DNA from: an uncultured Sulfitobacter sp.
GTDB lineage: Bacteria > Pseudomonadota > Alphaproteobacteria > Rhodobacterales > Rhodobacteraceae
NCBI GenBank assembly: GCA_947502265.1
Contig: CANMZB010000003.1
Coordinates: forward strand, 218,802-282,801
Length of the DNA stretch: 64,000 nucleotides
Direction: 5' to 3'
Shown piece after piece: positions 8,575 through 17,649 of this stretch (position 1 is its first letter; each line of letters starts with the position of its first letter). Under the pieces are notes generated by a model. It ran no database searches, was not told the origin of the DNA, and saw only the letters and a list, made by a program, of their open reading frames with translations. Made by a program: the position numbers and the translations under genes.

Positions 8575-9972
8575 ATGTCAGTCACCTCGAACAACCTTCC
8601 CACCGCCGAGTTGCAGGCGCTGGACGCCGCGCACCATATGCATCCGTTCACCACAAACGACGAGCTGAAAGAGCGCGGCGCGCGGGTTATCACCCAAGCC
8701 AAAGGCGTTTACATTCAAGACAGTGAGGGAAATCAAATTCTCGATGCGATGGCGGGCCTGTGGTGCGTCAATATCGGCTATGGCCGACAAGAGCTGATTG
8801 ACGCGGCGACCCGCCAGATGCAGGAACTGCCGTTCTATAACACCTTTTTCAACACAACCCACACCCCCGCAATCGCCCTCGCCGCAGAGCTGGCCAAGCT
8901 GGCACCGGAAGGATTGAACCATGTGTTCTTTGCCGGGTCCGGATCGGAAGCAAACGACACCAACCTGCGCATGGTCCGCACCTATTGGGCCGAAAAAGGC
9001 CAACCGCAAAAAAGCAATGTGATAGGCCGCAAGAACGGCTATCACGGTTCGACTGTGGGCGCGGGATCATTGGGCGGGATGAGCTATATGCACGCGCAAG
9101 GCGGCATGCCGATTCCCGGAATTCACCACATCAACCAACCCGACTGGTGGGCCGAAGGCGGCGATCAGAAACCCGACGCGTTCGGACTGGCCCGCGCACA
9201 GGAGCTTGAGGCGAAAATCCTTGAACTGGGCGCAGAGAACGTCGCGGCCTTTATCGCGGAACCGGTACAGGGCGCTGGCGGCGTTATCGTACCGCCCGCA
9301 ACATACTGGCCCGAGATCCAGCGCATTTGCGACAAGTATAATGTGCTGATCATCGCGGACGAGGTCATCTGCGGATTCGGGCGCACCGGTAACTGGTTCG
9401 GGTCCACCACGATGGGGATCAAGCCGCACATCATGACCATCGCCAAAGGCCTCAGCTCGGGTTATGCGCCGATTGGCGGCTCTATTGTCTGTGACGAGAT
9501 TGCCGGGGTGATCAATGCAATCGAATTCAACCACGGCTATACCTATTCCGGCCACCCTGTCTGTGCCGCTGTGGCGCTGGCAAACCTGCGCGTCATGCAA
9601 GATGAAAATGTTCTGGAGCATGTGAACAACGTCGCCGCTCCCGCGTTCAAGGAAGCGTTGGAAAAACTGGCAGAGCATCCGTTGGTGGGCGGGCTGAACC
9701 TGTGCGGCATGATGGCCTCCCTTCCGTTGACCCCGCACAAGGAAGCCCGCGCGAAATTTGCGATGGACGAAGGCACTGCCGGTTTCATGTGCCGCGAGCG
9801 TTGCTTTGCCAACAATCTGGTGATGCGCCATGTGGGTGATCGCATGATTATCTCGCCGCCGCTTGTGATTACGCCAGAGGAAATCGCGGTTTTCCACACC
9901 CGCGCCAAGCTTGCACTGGACGACACCTACAAGGCGCTCAAAGACGGTGACATGCTCAAGGTCACCTCCTGA
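8575..9972 (+). CDS. Class III pyridoxal-phosphate aminotransferase, putrescine/polyamine type (SpuC-like)
   Basis: A 465-residue class III aminotransferase. It opens with LDAAHHMHPFTTNDELKERG, typical of the SpuC/omega-amino acid:pyruvate group. It has FAGSGSEANDTNLRM (phosphate-binding region), IADEVICGFGRTGNWFG, and the PLP lysine in TIAKGLSSGYAPIGG (near residue 290). Such enzymes move the amino group of putrescine or cadaverine to pyruvate. It is transcribed divergently from the PotF-like transporter and shares a repeated palindromic site with it. This supports a role in degrading the imported amine. Specificity within class III cannot be read from sequence alone. Confidence 0.85.
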   Translation: MSVTSNNLPTAELQALDAAHHMHPFTTNDELKERGARVITQAKGVYIQDSEGNQILDAMAGLWCVNIGYGRQELIDAATRQMQELPFYNTFFNTTHTPAIALAAELAKLAPEGLNHVFFAGSGSEANDTNLRMVRTYWAEKGQPQKSNVIGRKNGYHGSTVGAGSLGGMSYMHAQGGMPIPGIHHINQPDWWAEGGDQKPDAFGLARAQELEAKILELGAENVAAFIAEPVQGAGGVIVPPATYWPEIQRICDKYNVLIIADEVICGFGRTGNWFGSTTMGIKPHIMTIAKGLSSGYAPIGGSIVCDEIAGVINAIEFNHGYTYSGHPVCAAVALANLRVMQDENVLEHVNNVAAPAFKEALEKLAEHPLVGGLNLCGMMASLPLTPHKEARAKFAMDEGTAGFMCRERCFANNLVMRHVGDRMIISPPLVITPEEIAVFHTRAKLALDDTYKALKDGDMLKVTS

Positions 9973-10019
9973 ACCCCGCCTCCTGCCCGACGGTTTCTTT
10001 TTACGTTGGGAAAAATTTA

Positions 10020-10060
10020 GGCGATTCCCCTGTAATTTCCAGTATTACAGGAGAATCGCC
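10020..10060. terminator. Long near-perfect hairpin after the aminotransferase gene
   Basis: Left arm 10020-10036 and right arm 10044-10060 pair over 17 positions with a single mismatch (C28 against A52), closing a 7-base loop. It lies 47 bases after the aminotransferase stop. No T-run follows on the plus strand, but the minus-strand reading runs into CTAAATTTTTC. It may block read-through or stabilise the 3' end of the message. Confidence 0.5.
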
Positions 10061-10173
10061 TTGAATCGTCAGATTTGAGCAATATCCAACTTTATCCAGT
10101 TGCAATACATGTTCCGGATGCGCTTAGTTACGTGTCATAAATAAACAATAAACGTACACGGGGAGCCAAACCA

Positions 10174-11274
10174 TTGGCCGATAGCAACAACAACGACGCA
10201 TTCGTCGAATTCGAGCGCGTGCAAAAAAGCTATGACGGGGAAAATCTGGTCGTAAAAGACCTGAACCTAAGCATGCCAAAAGGCGAGTTCCTTACGATGC
10301 TCGGGCCATCGGGGTCGGGCAAGACAACTTGCCTGATGATGCTCGCCGGATTTGAAACAGCGACTCACGGCGACATCCGCCTTAACGGCAAATCAATCAA
10401 CAACATCCCGCCGCACAAGCGCGGCATCGGCATGGTGTTCCAGAACTATGCCCTGTTCCCCCACATGACCGTGGCCGAAAACCTGTCCTTCCCTCTGGAA
10501 GTCCGCAAGATGGGCAAATCGACACGCGAAGAAAAAATTACCCGCGCGCTCGGCATGGTTCAGATGAACGATTTTGCCGGACGCCGCCCTGCACAGCTTT
10601 CGGGGGGTCAGCAACAGCGGATCGCCCTCGCCCGTGCATTGGTGTTCGAACCCGAACTTGTTTTGATGGACGAACCCCTTGGCGCGCTGGACAAGCAACT
10701 GCGCGAAACGTTGCAGTTCGAGATTACAAATCTGGCACATGATCTGGGCATTACCGTTGTTTATGTGACCCACGACCAGACCGAAGCGCTGACAATGTCC
10801 GACCGCGTTGCTGTCTTTGAGGATGGCCGCATTCAACAGTTGGCCCCCCCGGACGAGCTGTATGAGGCGCCGGCAAACAGCTTTGTTGCGCAATTCATCG
10901 GCGAAAATAACACGCTTGAGGGTGTGGTGAAGCAAGTTAAAAACGGCGTGGCGCTTGTCCAGCTGGACAGTGGCGAAGTGATCGACGCGAAACCCGTAAA
11001 CGTCAGCAAAGCCGGCGAGCGGACGCGCGTTTCCATCCGTCCCGAACGTGTTGAATACAACAAAGAGCGGATGCAGGAAGGCGCTCACACGCTGAAAGCC
11101 GAAGTGCTGGAATTCATCTACATGGGTGATATATTCCGCACCCGGCTGCGGGTGGCCGGCAAAGATGATTTCATCATCAAAACCCGTAACGCACCCGATC
11201 AGGACCGTTTGAAACCAGGCACCCAGATCGAAATCGGCTGGTTGCCCGAAGATTGCCGCGCGCTGGAGGCCTGA
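10174..11274 (+). CDS. Second polyamine-type ABC transporter ATP-binding protein (PotA family)
   Basis: A 366-residue ATPase. Walker A is GPSGSGKTT, the signature is LSGGQQQRIALARAL, Walker B is LVLMDEPLGALD, the H-loop is VTHDQTEAL, and a C-terminal TOBE domain follows (SIRPERVEYNKE). The start is a TTG at 10174, preceded by CGGGGAG. No ATG lies nearby in frame. It heads a plus-strand operon with a binding protein and two permeases. This is a second PotABCD-type transporter beside the minus-strand one. The two ATPases differ in length and sequence, so they are paralogues, not a recent duplication. Confidence 0.9.
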   Translation: MADSNNNDAFVEFERVQKSYDGENLVVKDLNLSMPKGEFLTMLGPSGSGKTTCLMMLAGFETATHGDIRLNGKSINNIPPHKRGIGMVFQNYALFPHMTVAENLSFPLEVRKMGKSTREEKITRALGMVQMNDFAGRRPAQLSGGQQQRIALARALVFEPELVLMDEPLGALDKQLRETLQFEITNLAHDLGITVVYVTHDQTEALTMSDRVAVFEDGRIQQLAPPDELYEAPANSFVAQFIGENNTLEGVVKQVKNGVALVQLDSGEVIDAKPVNVSKAGERTRVSIRPERVEYNKERMQEGAHTLKAEVLEFIYMGDIFRTRLRVAGKDDFIIKTRNAPDQDRLKPGTQIEIGWLPEDCRALEA

Positions 11275-11394
11275 CGCACGGACCGGATCGCGATCTGCGG
11301 ATCGCGTTCCAAAAAACACCGGGGCGCGCAGACGACAGCCCGGCGTCGCGCCACCGGACCAATAACCGGGCGGACCTAATGGGAGAAATCTAAA

Positions 11395-12540
11395 ATGAAA
11401 CTCACCAAAACATTGCTTGCCAGTACCGCACTGACGGTCGCCGCGACAGGTGCCGTATTTGCGCAAGACAGCAAAAGCCCCGTCGCGGGCATGGAGATGG
11501 CCAACGAGATGACCATCGTCAGCTGGGGCGGCGCGTATCAGGAAAGCCAGCTCAAGGCTTATGTTGAACCCTATCTGGAAATGAACCCCGACGTTAAAGT
11601 TGTCTGGGACGAAAGCTCCGGCGAAGGTGTCGCAGGGATGCGTGCACAGTCCGAGGCGAACAACGTCACCTGGGATCTGGTAGACGCAACAGCGGCAGAC
11701 ACCATGCGTTTGTGCGATGAAGGTCTGGCGATGGAAATCGACCACGATGAAGTCCTCGCACCTGCGCCGGATGGCACACCGGCGTCCGAAGATTTTGGCG
11801 ACGAAATGTTGGTCTCCGACTGCTTTATTCCGCAGATCGCCTATTCTTACACCTTCGGCTACCGCACTGATGTGGCGGACTGGAACGGCAACGCGCCAAC
11901 AAAGATCTGCGACGTTTTCGATCTGGAAAACTTCCCCGGCAAGCGTAGCCTGGAGAAGCGTCCACACAACAACATGGAATGGGCCCTGATGTGCGACGGC
12001 GTTGCACAGGAAGACATCTATGACATGCTGGAAACCGACGAAGGTCAACAGCAGGCTTTCGACAAGCTTGAAACGATCCGAGACCAGACAGTTTGGTGGA
12101 CATCCGGCGCCGAAGCACCACAGCTGTTGGCGGACAAGGAAGTCGTATTCGGCTCCGCCTATAACGGCCGTCTGTTCAGCTTGATCGAAGAGCAGAACCA
12201 ACCCATCGCCATGATGTGGGACGCGCAGTCCTATGACCTTGACGGTTGGGTGATCCCCGAAGGTCTTGACGAGCCAACACTGAACCGCGTCAAGGACTTC
12301 TTGTGGTTTGCGACGGACACACAGCGTCTGGCCGATCAGGCCGCGTATATTTCCTATGGTCCGGCACGGAAATCCTCGGCTGCGCTGGTAGGCAAGCACG
12401 CCGTTCTTGGGATCGACATGGCACCACATATGCCAACGAACCCCGACAACGCGACCAACTCCTTCGTTCAGAACTACACCTGGTGGGCTGACTATCGCGA
12501 CGACCTCGACGCGAAATTCCAGGCATGGCTGGTAAACTAA
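11395..12540 (+). CDS. Periplasmic spermidine/putrescine-type binding protein
   Basis: A 381-residue secreted binding protein with a signal peptide (residues 1-23, cut after TGAVFAQ). It has the PotD-like opening MTIVSWGGAYQESQLKAYVEPYLE, then VWDESSGEGVAGM and VFGSAYNGRLFSL. The family binds polyamines or similar organic cations. It lies 120 bases after the ATPase gene, a gap that contains a 7-bp GC-rich hairpin (11289-11306). It is followed by a strong hairpin at 12558-12580. Hairpins on both sides fit a separately stabilised, highly expressed binding-protein message. Confidence 0.85.
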   Translation: MKLTKTLLASTALTVAATGAVFAQDSKSPVAGMEMANEMTIVSWGGAYQESQLKAYVEPYLEMNPDVKVVWDESSGEGVAGMRAQSEANNVTWDLVDATAADTMRLCDEGLAMEIDHDEVLAPAPDGTPASEDFGDEMLVSDCFIPQIAYSYTFGYRTDVADWNGNAPTKICDVFDLENFPGKRSLEKRPHNNMEWALMCDGVAQEDIYDMLETDEGQQQAFDKLETIRDQTVWWTSGAEAPQLLADKEVVFGSAYNGRLFSLIEEQNQPIAMMWDAQSYDLDGWVIPEGLDEPTLNRVKDFLWFATDTQRLADQAAYISYGPARKSSAALVGKHAVLGIDMAPHMPTNPDNATNSFVQNYTWWADYRDDLDAKFQAWLVN

Positions 12541-12557
12541 GCTAACGCCGGACTTTG

Positions 12558-12583
12558 GAGAGGGCCCTCGCGGCCCTCTCTTT
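12558..12583 (+). terminator. Hairpin between binding-protein and permease genes
   Basis: GAGAGGGCC (12558-12566) pairs perfectly with GGCCCTCTC (12572-12580) around a 5-base loop and is followed by TTTC. In binding-protein transporters such a structure commonly reduces read-through into the permease genes and protects the upstream message. Confidence 0.65.
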
Positions 12584-12639
12584 CTACCTATTATTTGTTA
12601 GTTACTTTTTCCAATTCGAGCTGAGCCAACGGGATAAAA

Positions 12640-14346
12640 ATGAGCGATATAAAGAACGCAACAACCGCCGATACCGCACCAACACCCGACGACGCCCTGC
12701 GCACAGCAGACGTTGCGCAAAAGAAGGGTCCGGTTCTTGCGGCGGATGGAAAACCGCTCAAAAAATCACTCAACCGGGCGCTCAGATTACAAAAGATGCG
12801 CGCTCTGGCGCTTATCGCGCCTTTGCTGATCTTCGTTCTGGTGACATTCATTGCGCCAATCGCCGACATGCTGTTCCGCTCTGTCGAAAACGAAATCGTA
12901 TCAGAGACATTACCGAAAACCACTGCGGCGCTCGCCAGGTGGGATGCGAAAGGGGACACAATCCCCGACGAAACCATCTTTGAAGCGCTGTATGACGATA
13001 TGTTTTTTGCTCAGGAATCAAAGCTGCACACACGCCTCGGCTCCCGCCTGAACTACGAGCAAACCGGTGTTTCATCCCTGTTCCGCAAATCCGGTCGCCG
13101 GGTTGAAGATATGGGCGAAGTCTATCAGGACCAGTTCGAGGATTTTGATGATTTCTGGAAGACCGGTGAAAACTGGAACAGCATCATGGGATCCGACGAA
13201 TGGCTTGCCGAGATGCAGGCATGGAATGCCAATCCCGATGATCGTCAGCCACGATTCGTGTTACGCAAGGGGATCGAAGATGTTCTGCCCGCCACCACCG
13301 AAAGCTATGAGCGGTTTGCGGAGTTTGTTCAGGTCAAAGACGAAGACAACCTGTTAAAAGAAGACCCTTGGGCGATTGTCTATTCTTCATTGTACGCGGA
13401 CCTGACCCGCGCCGATACCGCAGCGATAAGCGCCTATAACGGCCCCGCCGCCGCGCAGATCAAGGCCGCCGCCGTTGCCGCAGCCGGTTTTGAGACGGTG
13501 AACTTATCCGAAGCATTCTTTGATATCGACAAGGACTGGGGCGATATTGACGTCTGGCGCACCATCAAGATTTACAGCCCGAAGTTTACCAACGGTTACT
13601 TCCTCAACGCTATAGATATGCAAAAATCCATCGACGGCCCCGAAATGCGCCCCGAGAACGAGCGGATTTACGGCATCCTTTTCTGGCGCACGATGGTCAT
13701 GTCGGTGTCGATTACGCTGTCGTGTATTCTGCTGGGCTATCCCGTTGCGTGGATTTTGGCAAACCTGCCCACACGCAGCGCGAACCTCTTGCTGATCCTT
13801 GTGCTGCTGCCTTTCTGGACATCGCTTCTGGTGCGGACTTCGGCGTGGAAAGTGATGCTGCAACAACAGGGCGTCATTAACGATACGCTGGTATGGCTGG
13901 GATTGGTCGCGAATGATGACCGGTTGGTGCTGATCAACAACCAGACGGGTACGATCATCGCAATGACCCACATCCTGCTGCCCTTCATGATCTTGCCGCT
14001 CTATTCAGTGATGCAAACGATCCAGCCGACATATCTGCGCGCGGCAAAAAGCCTTGGTGCGACAAACTGGACCGCCTTCTGGCGGGTCTATTTCCCACAG
14101 TCGATTCCCGGCATCGGCGCGGGGTCGATCCTCGTTTTCATCCTTGCCATCGGCTATTACATCACACCGGAAATCGTTGGTGGTACAAGCGGTACGTTCA
14201 TCTCGAACCGGATTGCCTATCACATCTCCAGCTCTCTGAACTGGGGTCTCGGGGCCGCGTTGGGCGCGATACTTCTCGCAGCGGTTCTGCTGCTCTACTA
14301 CGCCTACGACAAGATCGTCGGCATCGATAACGTGAAACTCGGATAA
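12640..14346 (+). CDS. Polyamine-type ABC permease with a long periplasmic insert (PotB family)
   Basis: A 568-residue permease, nearly twice the usual 280-300. The first membrane span is near residues 50-68 (ALALIAPLLIFVLVTFIAP). About 270 hydrophilic residues follow before the conserved channel part begins at ERIYGILFWRTMVMSVSITLSCILLGYP. The channel part carries LLPFWTSLLVRTSAWKVML and the EAA-type loop RAAKSLGATNWTAFWRVYFPQ. A hydrophilic, charged N-terminus precedes the first span. The insert presumably faces the periplasm and may contact the binding protein. The next permease starts 12 bases downstream. Confidence 0.85.
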   Translation: MSDIKNATTADTAPTPDDALRTADVAQKKGPVLAADGKPLKKSLNRALRLQKMRALALIAPLLIFVLVTFIAPIADMLFRSVENEIVSETLPKTTAALARWDAKGDTIPDETIFEALYDDMFFAQESKLHTRLGSRLNYEQTGVSSLFRKSGRRVEDMGEVYQDQFEDFDDFWKTGENWNSIMGSDEWLAEMQAWNANPDDRQPRFVLRKGIEDVLPATTESYERFAEFVQVKDEDNLLKEDPWAIVYSSLYADLTRADTAAISAYNGPAAAQIKAAAVAAAGFETVNLSEAFFDIDKDWGDIDVWRTIKIYSPKFTNGYFLNAIDMQKSIDGPEMRPENERIYGILFWRTMVMSVSITLSCILLGYPVAWILANLPTRSANLLLILVLLPFWTSLLVRTSAWKVMLQQQGVINDTLVWLGLVANDDRLVLINNQTGTIIAMTHILLPFMILPLYSVMQTIQPTYLRAAKSLGATNWTAFWRVYFPQSIPGIGAGSILVFILAIGYYITPEIVGGTSGTFISNRIAYHISSSLNWGLGAALGAILLAAVLLLYYAYDKIVGIDNVKLG

Positions 14347-14358
14347 GGAGCACGGACC

Positions 14359-15537
14359 ATGGTTGCACTCACACCAATCTCGCGCACGGCACCCGGTTTC
14401 TACGTTTCGGTTGTCGCTGCCTTCGGCGCATTCTTTGGCGTGTTCATCGGCACCGGTCAGGGCAACCTGATCGCCGGTGTCATCGGCGGTGCGGTCCTGA
14501 TGGGGGCGCTTGCCTTTGTCATGACCACCATCATCAAGAACGAAAGGGCCGCCCGTTGGGGCATTACGATCCTTCTGGCGCTGGGGGGCTATTTACTTGC
14601 CGGTTTTCCCGGGCTGGTGATTGGCACGTTCTTCGGCTGGTTCTTCGGTTTCATGACGTTCTGGCTTTATGAAGGGCGCTACCGCGCCAAGGTGCCGCCC
14701 TATCTTACTCCCGGTCAGGTTCTGTGGCATTTTTCCTTCCGCACCATCTGCGGCGCGATCTTTGTGTTTTTGATCACACCGATCCTCGTGGTGATGCCGC
14801 TCAGTTTCAACGCCGAGGACTTCTTTACCTTCACCCCGGAGATGCTGCGCTTTGACCCTGCGGGGTATTCGCTGAAACACTACCGTGATTTCTTTACCAG
14901 CAGCGACTGGCAGAACGCTCTGAGAAACTCGGTGCAGATTGCGCCTGTGGCAACATTGCTTTCGGTGACTTTCGGTACGCTGGCCGCCATTGGCCTTAGC
15001 CAGCCACACGTCCCCTTCCGGCGCGCCATCATGGCGATCCTGATTTCGCCGATGATCGTGCCGCTTATCATCTCCGCCGCCGGCATGTATTTCTTCTACA
15101 GCCGCGTCGGTTTGCAAGGGACGTATATCGGGGTTGTTCTTGCGCACGCCGCATTGGGCATCCCGTTTGTGATAATCACGGTCACGGCGACTCTCGTGGG
15201 TTTTGACCGCTCCCTCACCCGTGCTGCGGCGAATATGGGTGCCAATCCGGTGACCACGTTCTTCCGCGTGCAGATGCCGCTGATCCTGCCCGGCGTGATT
15301 TCCGGTGGTCTGTTTGCCTTTATCACCTCCTTCGATGAGGTCGTTGTGGTGCTGTTCGTCGGCTCTGCCGGTCAAAAGACACTGCCATGGCAGATGTTCA
15401 TCGGTCTACGCGAGCAGATCAGCCCGACAATTCTGGCTGTGGCGACGATTCTGGTGATCATCTCTATCTGTCTGCTGACAGTGGTCGAGCTGTTGCGCCG
15501 CCGGTCCGAACGTCTGCGCGGTATGTCGCCCGCTTAA
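14359..15537 (+). CDS. Polyamine-type ABC permease with extra N-terminal membrane spans (PotC family)
   Basis: A 392-residue permease. Residues 1-110 contain about four extra hydrophobic segments (GAFFGVFIGTGQGNLIAGVI and others) not present in standard PotC. The usual six-span channel domain then follows, starting at LWHFSFRTICGAIFVFLI. It has the EAA loop TRAAANMGANPVTTFFRVQMP and the FDEVVVVLFV stretch typical of PotC/PotI. It completes the second polyamine-type transporter. Its stop overlaps by a few bases the stop of the convergent transglycosylase gene. Confidence 0.85.
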   Translation: MVALTPISRTAPGFYVSVVAAFGAFFGVFIGTGQGNLIAGVIGGAVLMGALAFVMTTIIKNERAARWGITILLALGGYLLAGFPGLVIGTFFGWFFGFMTFWLYEGRYRAKVPPYLTPGQVLWHFSFRTICGAIFVFLITPILVVMPLSFNAEDFFTFTPEMLRFDPAGYSLKHYRDFFTSSDWQNALRNSVQIAPVATLLSVTFGTLAAIGLSQPHVPFRRAIMAILISPMIVPLIISAAGMYFFYSRVGLQGTYIGVVLAHAALGIPFVIITVTATLVGFDRSLTRAAANMGANPVTTFFRVQMPLILPGVISGGLFAFITSFDEVVVVLFVGSAGQKTLPWQMFIGLREQISPTILAVATILVIISICLLTVVELLRRRSERLRGMSPA

Positions 15538-16769
15538 CGGGTGGCCTCTTCCCGCAAACGCGCAAGCAGGCGGGGAGAGGCATATCCATCCGGCACCAGC
15601 CCGTGCGATAGCTGCCAGCCGCGCACGGCATTTACCGTCAGCGGTCCGATCTTTGCATCAATCTTCTGCGTATCAAAACCTTGGGCGGTCAGGCGTTCTT
15701 GCAGCTCGGTCCGTTCACCATGGTTTAACGCGCGGTCCTGACGCGGCCAGCCGCCGCGCAACGGTCCACCTCCGCCGATACGATCCGCCAGATGGCCCAC
15801 CGCGATCACATAGGCATCGGCGGTGTTATAGCTTTCCAGAACTTCAAAGTTGTCAAACACCATAAAGGCGGCACCTTCCGCCCCGGCCGGTAACAGGATC
15901 GAAGCCGCACCATGCTCTGGCACGGCCTGCCCTTTGACATCCATAACCCCCAAGGTGGCCCATTCAACGGGGTTCTTTAGGGTGTCACGGTTGGCCAGAA
16001 GATAATCAAACCCGTCCGGCAACCGCACCTCGACGCCCCACGGCTGTCCTGTCGTCCAGCCGTTTGCCTTGAGATAGGCACCGGTGGAGGCAAGGGCATC
16101 CTGCGGATCATCATCCCAGATGTTGCGTCTGCCGTCCTTGTCCCAATCCACTGCATGTTCGATGAACGAGGTAGGCATAAACTGTGTATGGCCCATCGCG
16201 CCCGCCCAACTGCCGCCAAGATTGGCTTTGGAGGTGTCGCCGCTTTGCAGAATCGACAGCGCGGCAATCACCTGTTTCTCGAAAAAGGTGGCGCGCCGTG
16301 CATCATAGGCAAGCGAGGCCATGGATTGCAGTACCGGGTCGCTGCCACGGAACGTCCCGTAAGCGCTTTCCAGTCCCCAGATCGCCGTCACGATTTCCTT
16401 GGGCACGCCATATTGCGCCTCGATCGCAGACAGGGCGCGGACCTCGCGTTTTAGCGCTGCCTTTCCATTGGCAATGCGCAAATCGGATACAGCCGTGTCA
16501 AGGTAGTCCCAGATCGTTTTGGTGAATTCGGATTGATTGCGATCCCGCTTTACCACTTGGCCGTCATATCGAATGTCGCTCATCGCGCTGTCATACAGGT
16601 CCGGCGCGATCCCCGCAGCAAGCGCTTTGGGCCGGAACGATGTGACCCACGCCTGTAGCCCCGCAGTGCTGCGCGCCGCGCTAACAGGGACCAAAGGCAC
16701 AGCTCGAACTGTTTCCGCCTGTGCGGGCAGGGCGATCAAGCCCATGAATACAAAGTGAAACCACCGCAT
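15534..16769 (-). CDS. Secreted lytic murein transglycosylase (MltB family) with peptidoglycan-binding domain
   Basis: A 411-residue exported protein. I start it at the ATG at 16769, where a signal peptide begins (MRWFHFVFMGLIALPAQA). The longer reading has no signal. The SLT/MltB catalytic domain contains the glutamate in AIWGLESAYGTF, then AMGHTQFMPTSF and DWDKDGRRNIW, all MltB hallmarks. The C-terminal 60 residues form a peptidoglycan-binding domain (LQERLTAQGFDTQKIDAKIG). It cleaves murein strands to 1,6-anhydro ends in the periplasm. Confidence 0.92.
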   Translation of the reverse strand: MRWFHFVFMGLIALPAQAETVRAVPLVPVSAARSTAGLQAWVTSFRPKALAAGIAPDLYDSAMSDIRYDGQVVKRDRNQSEFTKTIWDYLDTAVSDLRIANGKAALKREVRALSAIEAQYGVPKEIVTAIWGLESAYGTFRGSDPVLQSMASLAYDARRATFFEKQVIAALSILQSGDTSKANLGGSWAGAMGHTQFMPTSFIEHAVDWDKDGRRNIWDDDPQDALASTGAYLKANGWTTGQPWGVEVRLPDGFDYLLANRDTLKNPVEWATLGVMDVKGQAVPEHGAASILLPAGAEGAAFMVFDNFEVLESYNTADAYVIAVGHLADRIGGGGPLRGGWPRQDRALNHGERTELQERLTAQGFDTQKIDAKIGPLTVNAVRGWQLSHGLVPDGYASPRLLARLREEATR

Positions 16770-16833
16770 TTCAAATTTCCGTTCCGAAAACACTGCACCC
16801 AATCTAGGGGTAATTACACGCTGGGCATAGCTG

Positions 16834-17553
16834 TCAGGGCAAGCGTTGGCGGTCTTTGGCCCGTTGTTCCGCCTCTGCGCGCAGACGCGCGACATAATCT
16901 CGCAACATAGGCACACGGCGGGGGCGGAACGAAGCACCGGTCCGTGACAGATCCTTCATCCGGTCCAACCGGAAGACACGGAAATCATCACGCAGATGGC
17001 ACCACGCCATCAGCATATGTGCGCCCTCCAGATAAACAATGCTCAGCGGATCAACCTCGCGTTTCGAAGGCTGCCCTTTGGCGTCTTCATACCCGAACAG
17101 GATCGTCGCCTCGTCCCATGTTGCCGCGCGCAGCACCTTCACGTCGATCCCCGGCTCGGGCGGGCGGGTGAAACGGCGCGCATCCAGAACCGCGTGTTGC
17201 AACCGGTGCGTCTGGCGCGCAGGTAACCGCGCCTTAAGCTTGCCAAGCGCCGATTGCGCTGCCCTCGCCAGCGCCGGATCACCAATCACGCTAACTTCGC
17301 GCAGGCCCAGAACCAGCGCCTCAAGCTCGTCATCGGTGAATGCCAAAGTCGGCAAGGCAGCGTCTTCGATCAGGGTATAGCCAAACCCCGCCTCCCCGTC
17401 GATCACCGCGCCCAAACCGCGCAGCGCCTCGATATCGCGGTAGATGGTGCGCAGGGACATTCCCGTTTCGTTAACCAAATCCGCCGCCGTGACAGGCGCA
17501 GGCAACCTGCGCAAAAGCTGCATCATCTGGAAAATTCTATGGGTGCGGTTCAT
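16834..17553 (-). CDS. YafY-type transcriptional regulator (HTH plus WYL domain)
   Basis: A 239-residue regulator. The N-terminal winged helix (MNRTHRIFQMMQLLRRLPAP ... MSLRTIYRDIEALRGLG) is of the HTH_11/DeoR-like kind seen in the YafY/YobV group. From about residue 135 a WYL domain follows (DPLSIVYLEGAHMLMAWCHLRDDFRVFRLDRM). WYL domains sense ligands, often nucleotides or nucleic acids. It is divergent from the glutathione S-transferase-like gene, 96 bases away. This arrangement suggests, but does not show, that it controls that gene. Confidence 0.85.
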   Translation of the reverse strand: MNRTHRIFQMMQLLRRLPAPVTAADLVNETGMSLRTIYRDIEALRGLGAVIDGEAGFGYTLIEDAALPTLAFTDDELEALVLGLREVSVIGDPALARAAQSALGKLKARLPARQTHRLQHAVLDARRFTRPPEPGIDVKVLRAATWDEATILFGYEDAKGQPSKREVDPLSIVYLEGAHMLMAWCHLRDDFRVFRLDRMKDLSRTGASFRPRRVPMLRDYVARLRAEAEQRAKDRQRLP

Positions 17554-17649
17554 GTCATCTCCTGCGTATCAGTATCGACCGGTATGCTGTCATAATCTGT
17601 CAGGAGCGGAAAGTAGATAGGCCGCAACAGCAACCAAAGGACACCCCGC

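Noticed and set aside
10393..12429. 678-codon minus-strand open frame opposite the second transporter ATPase and binding protein
   Set aside because: It mirrors two well-supported genes. Composition and lack of motifs indicate a codon-bias shadow.
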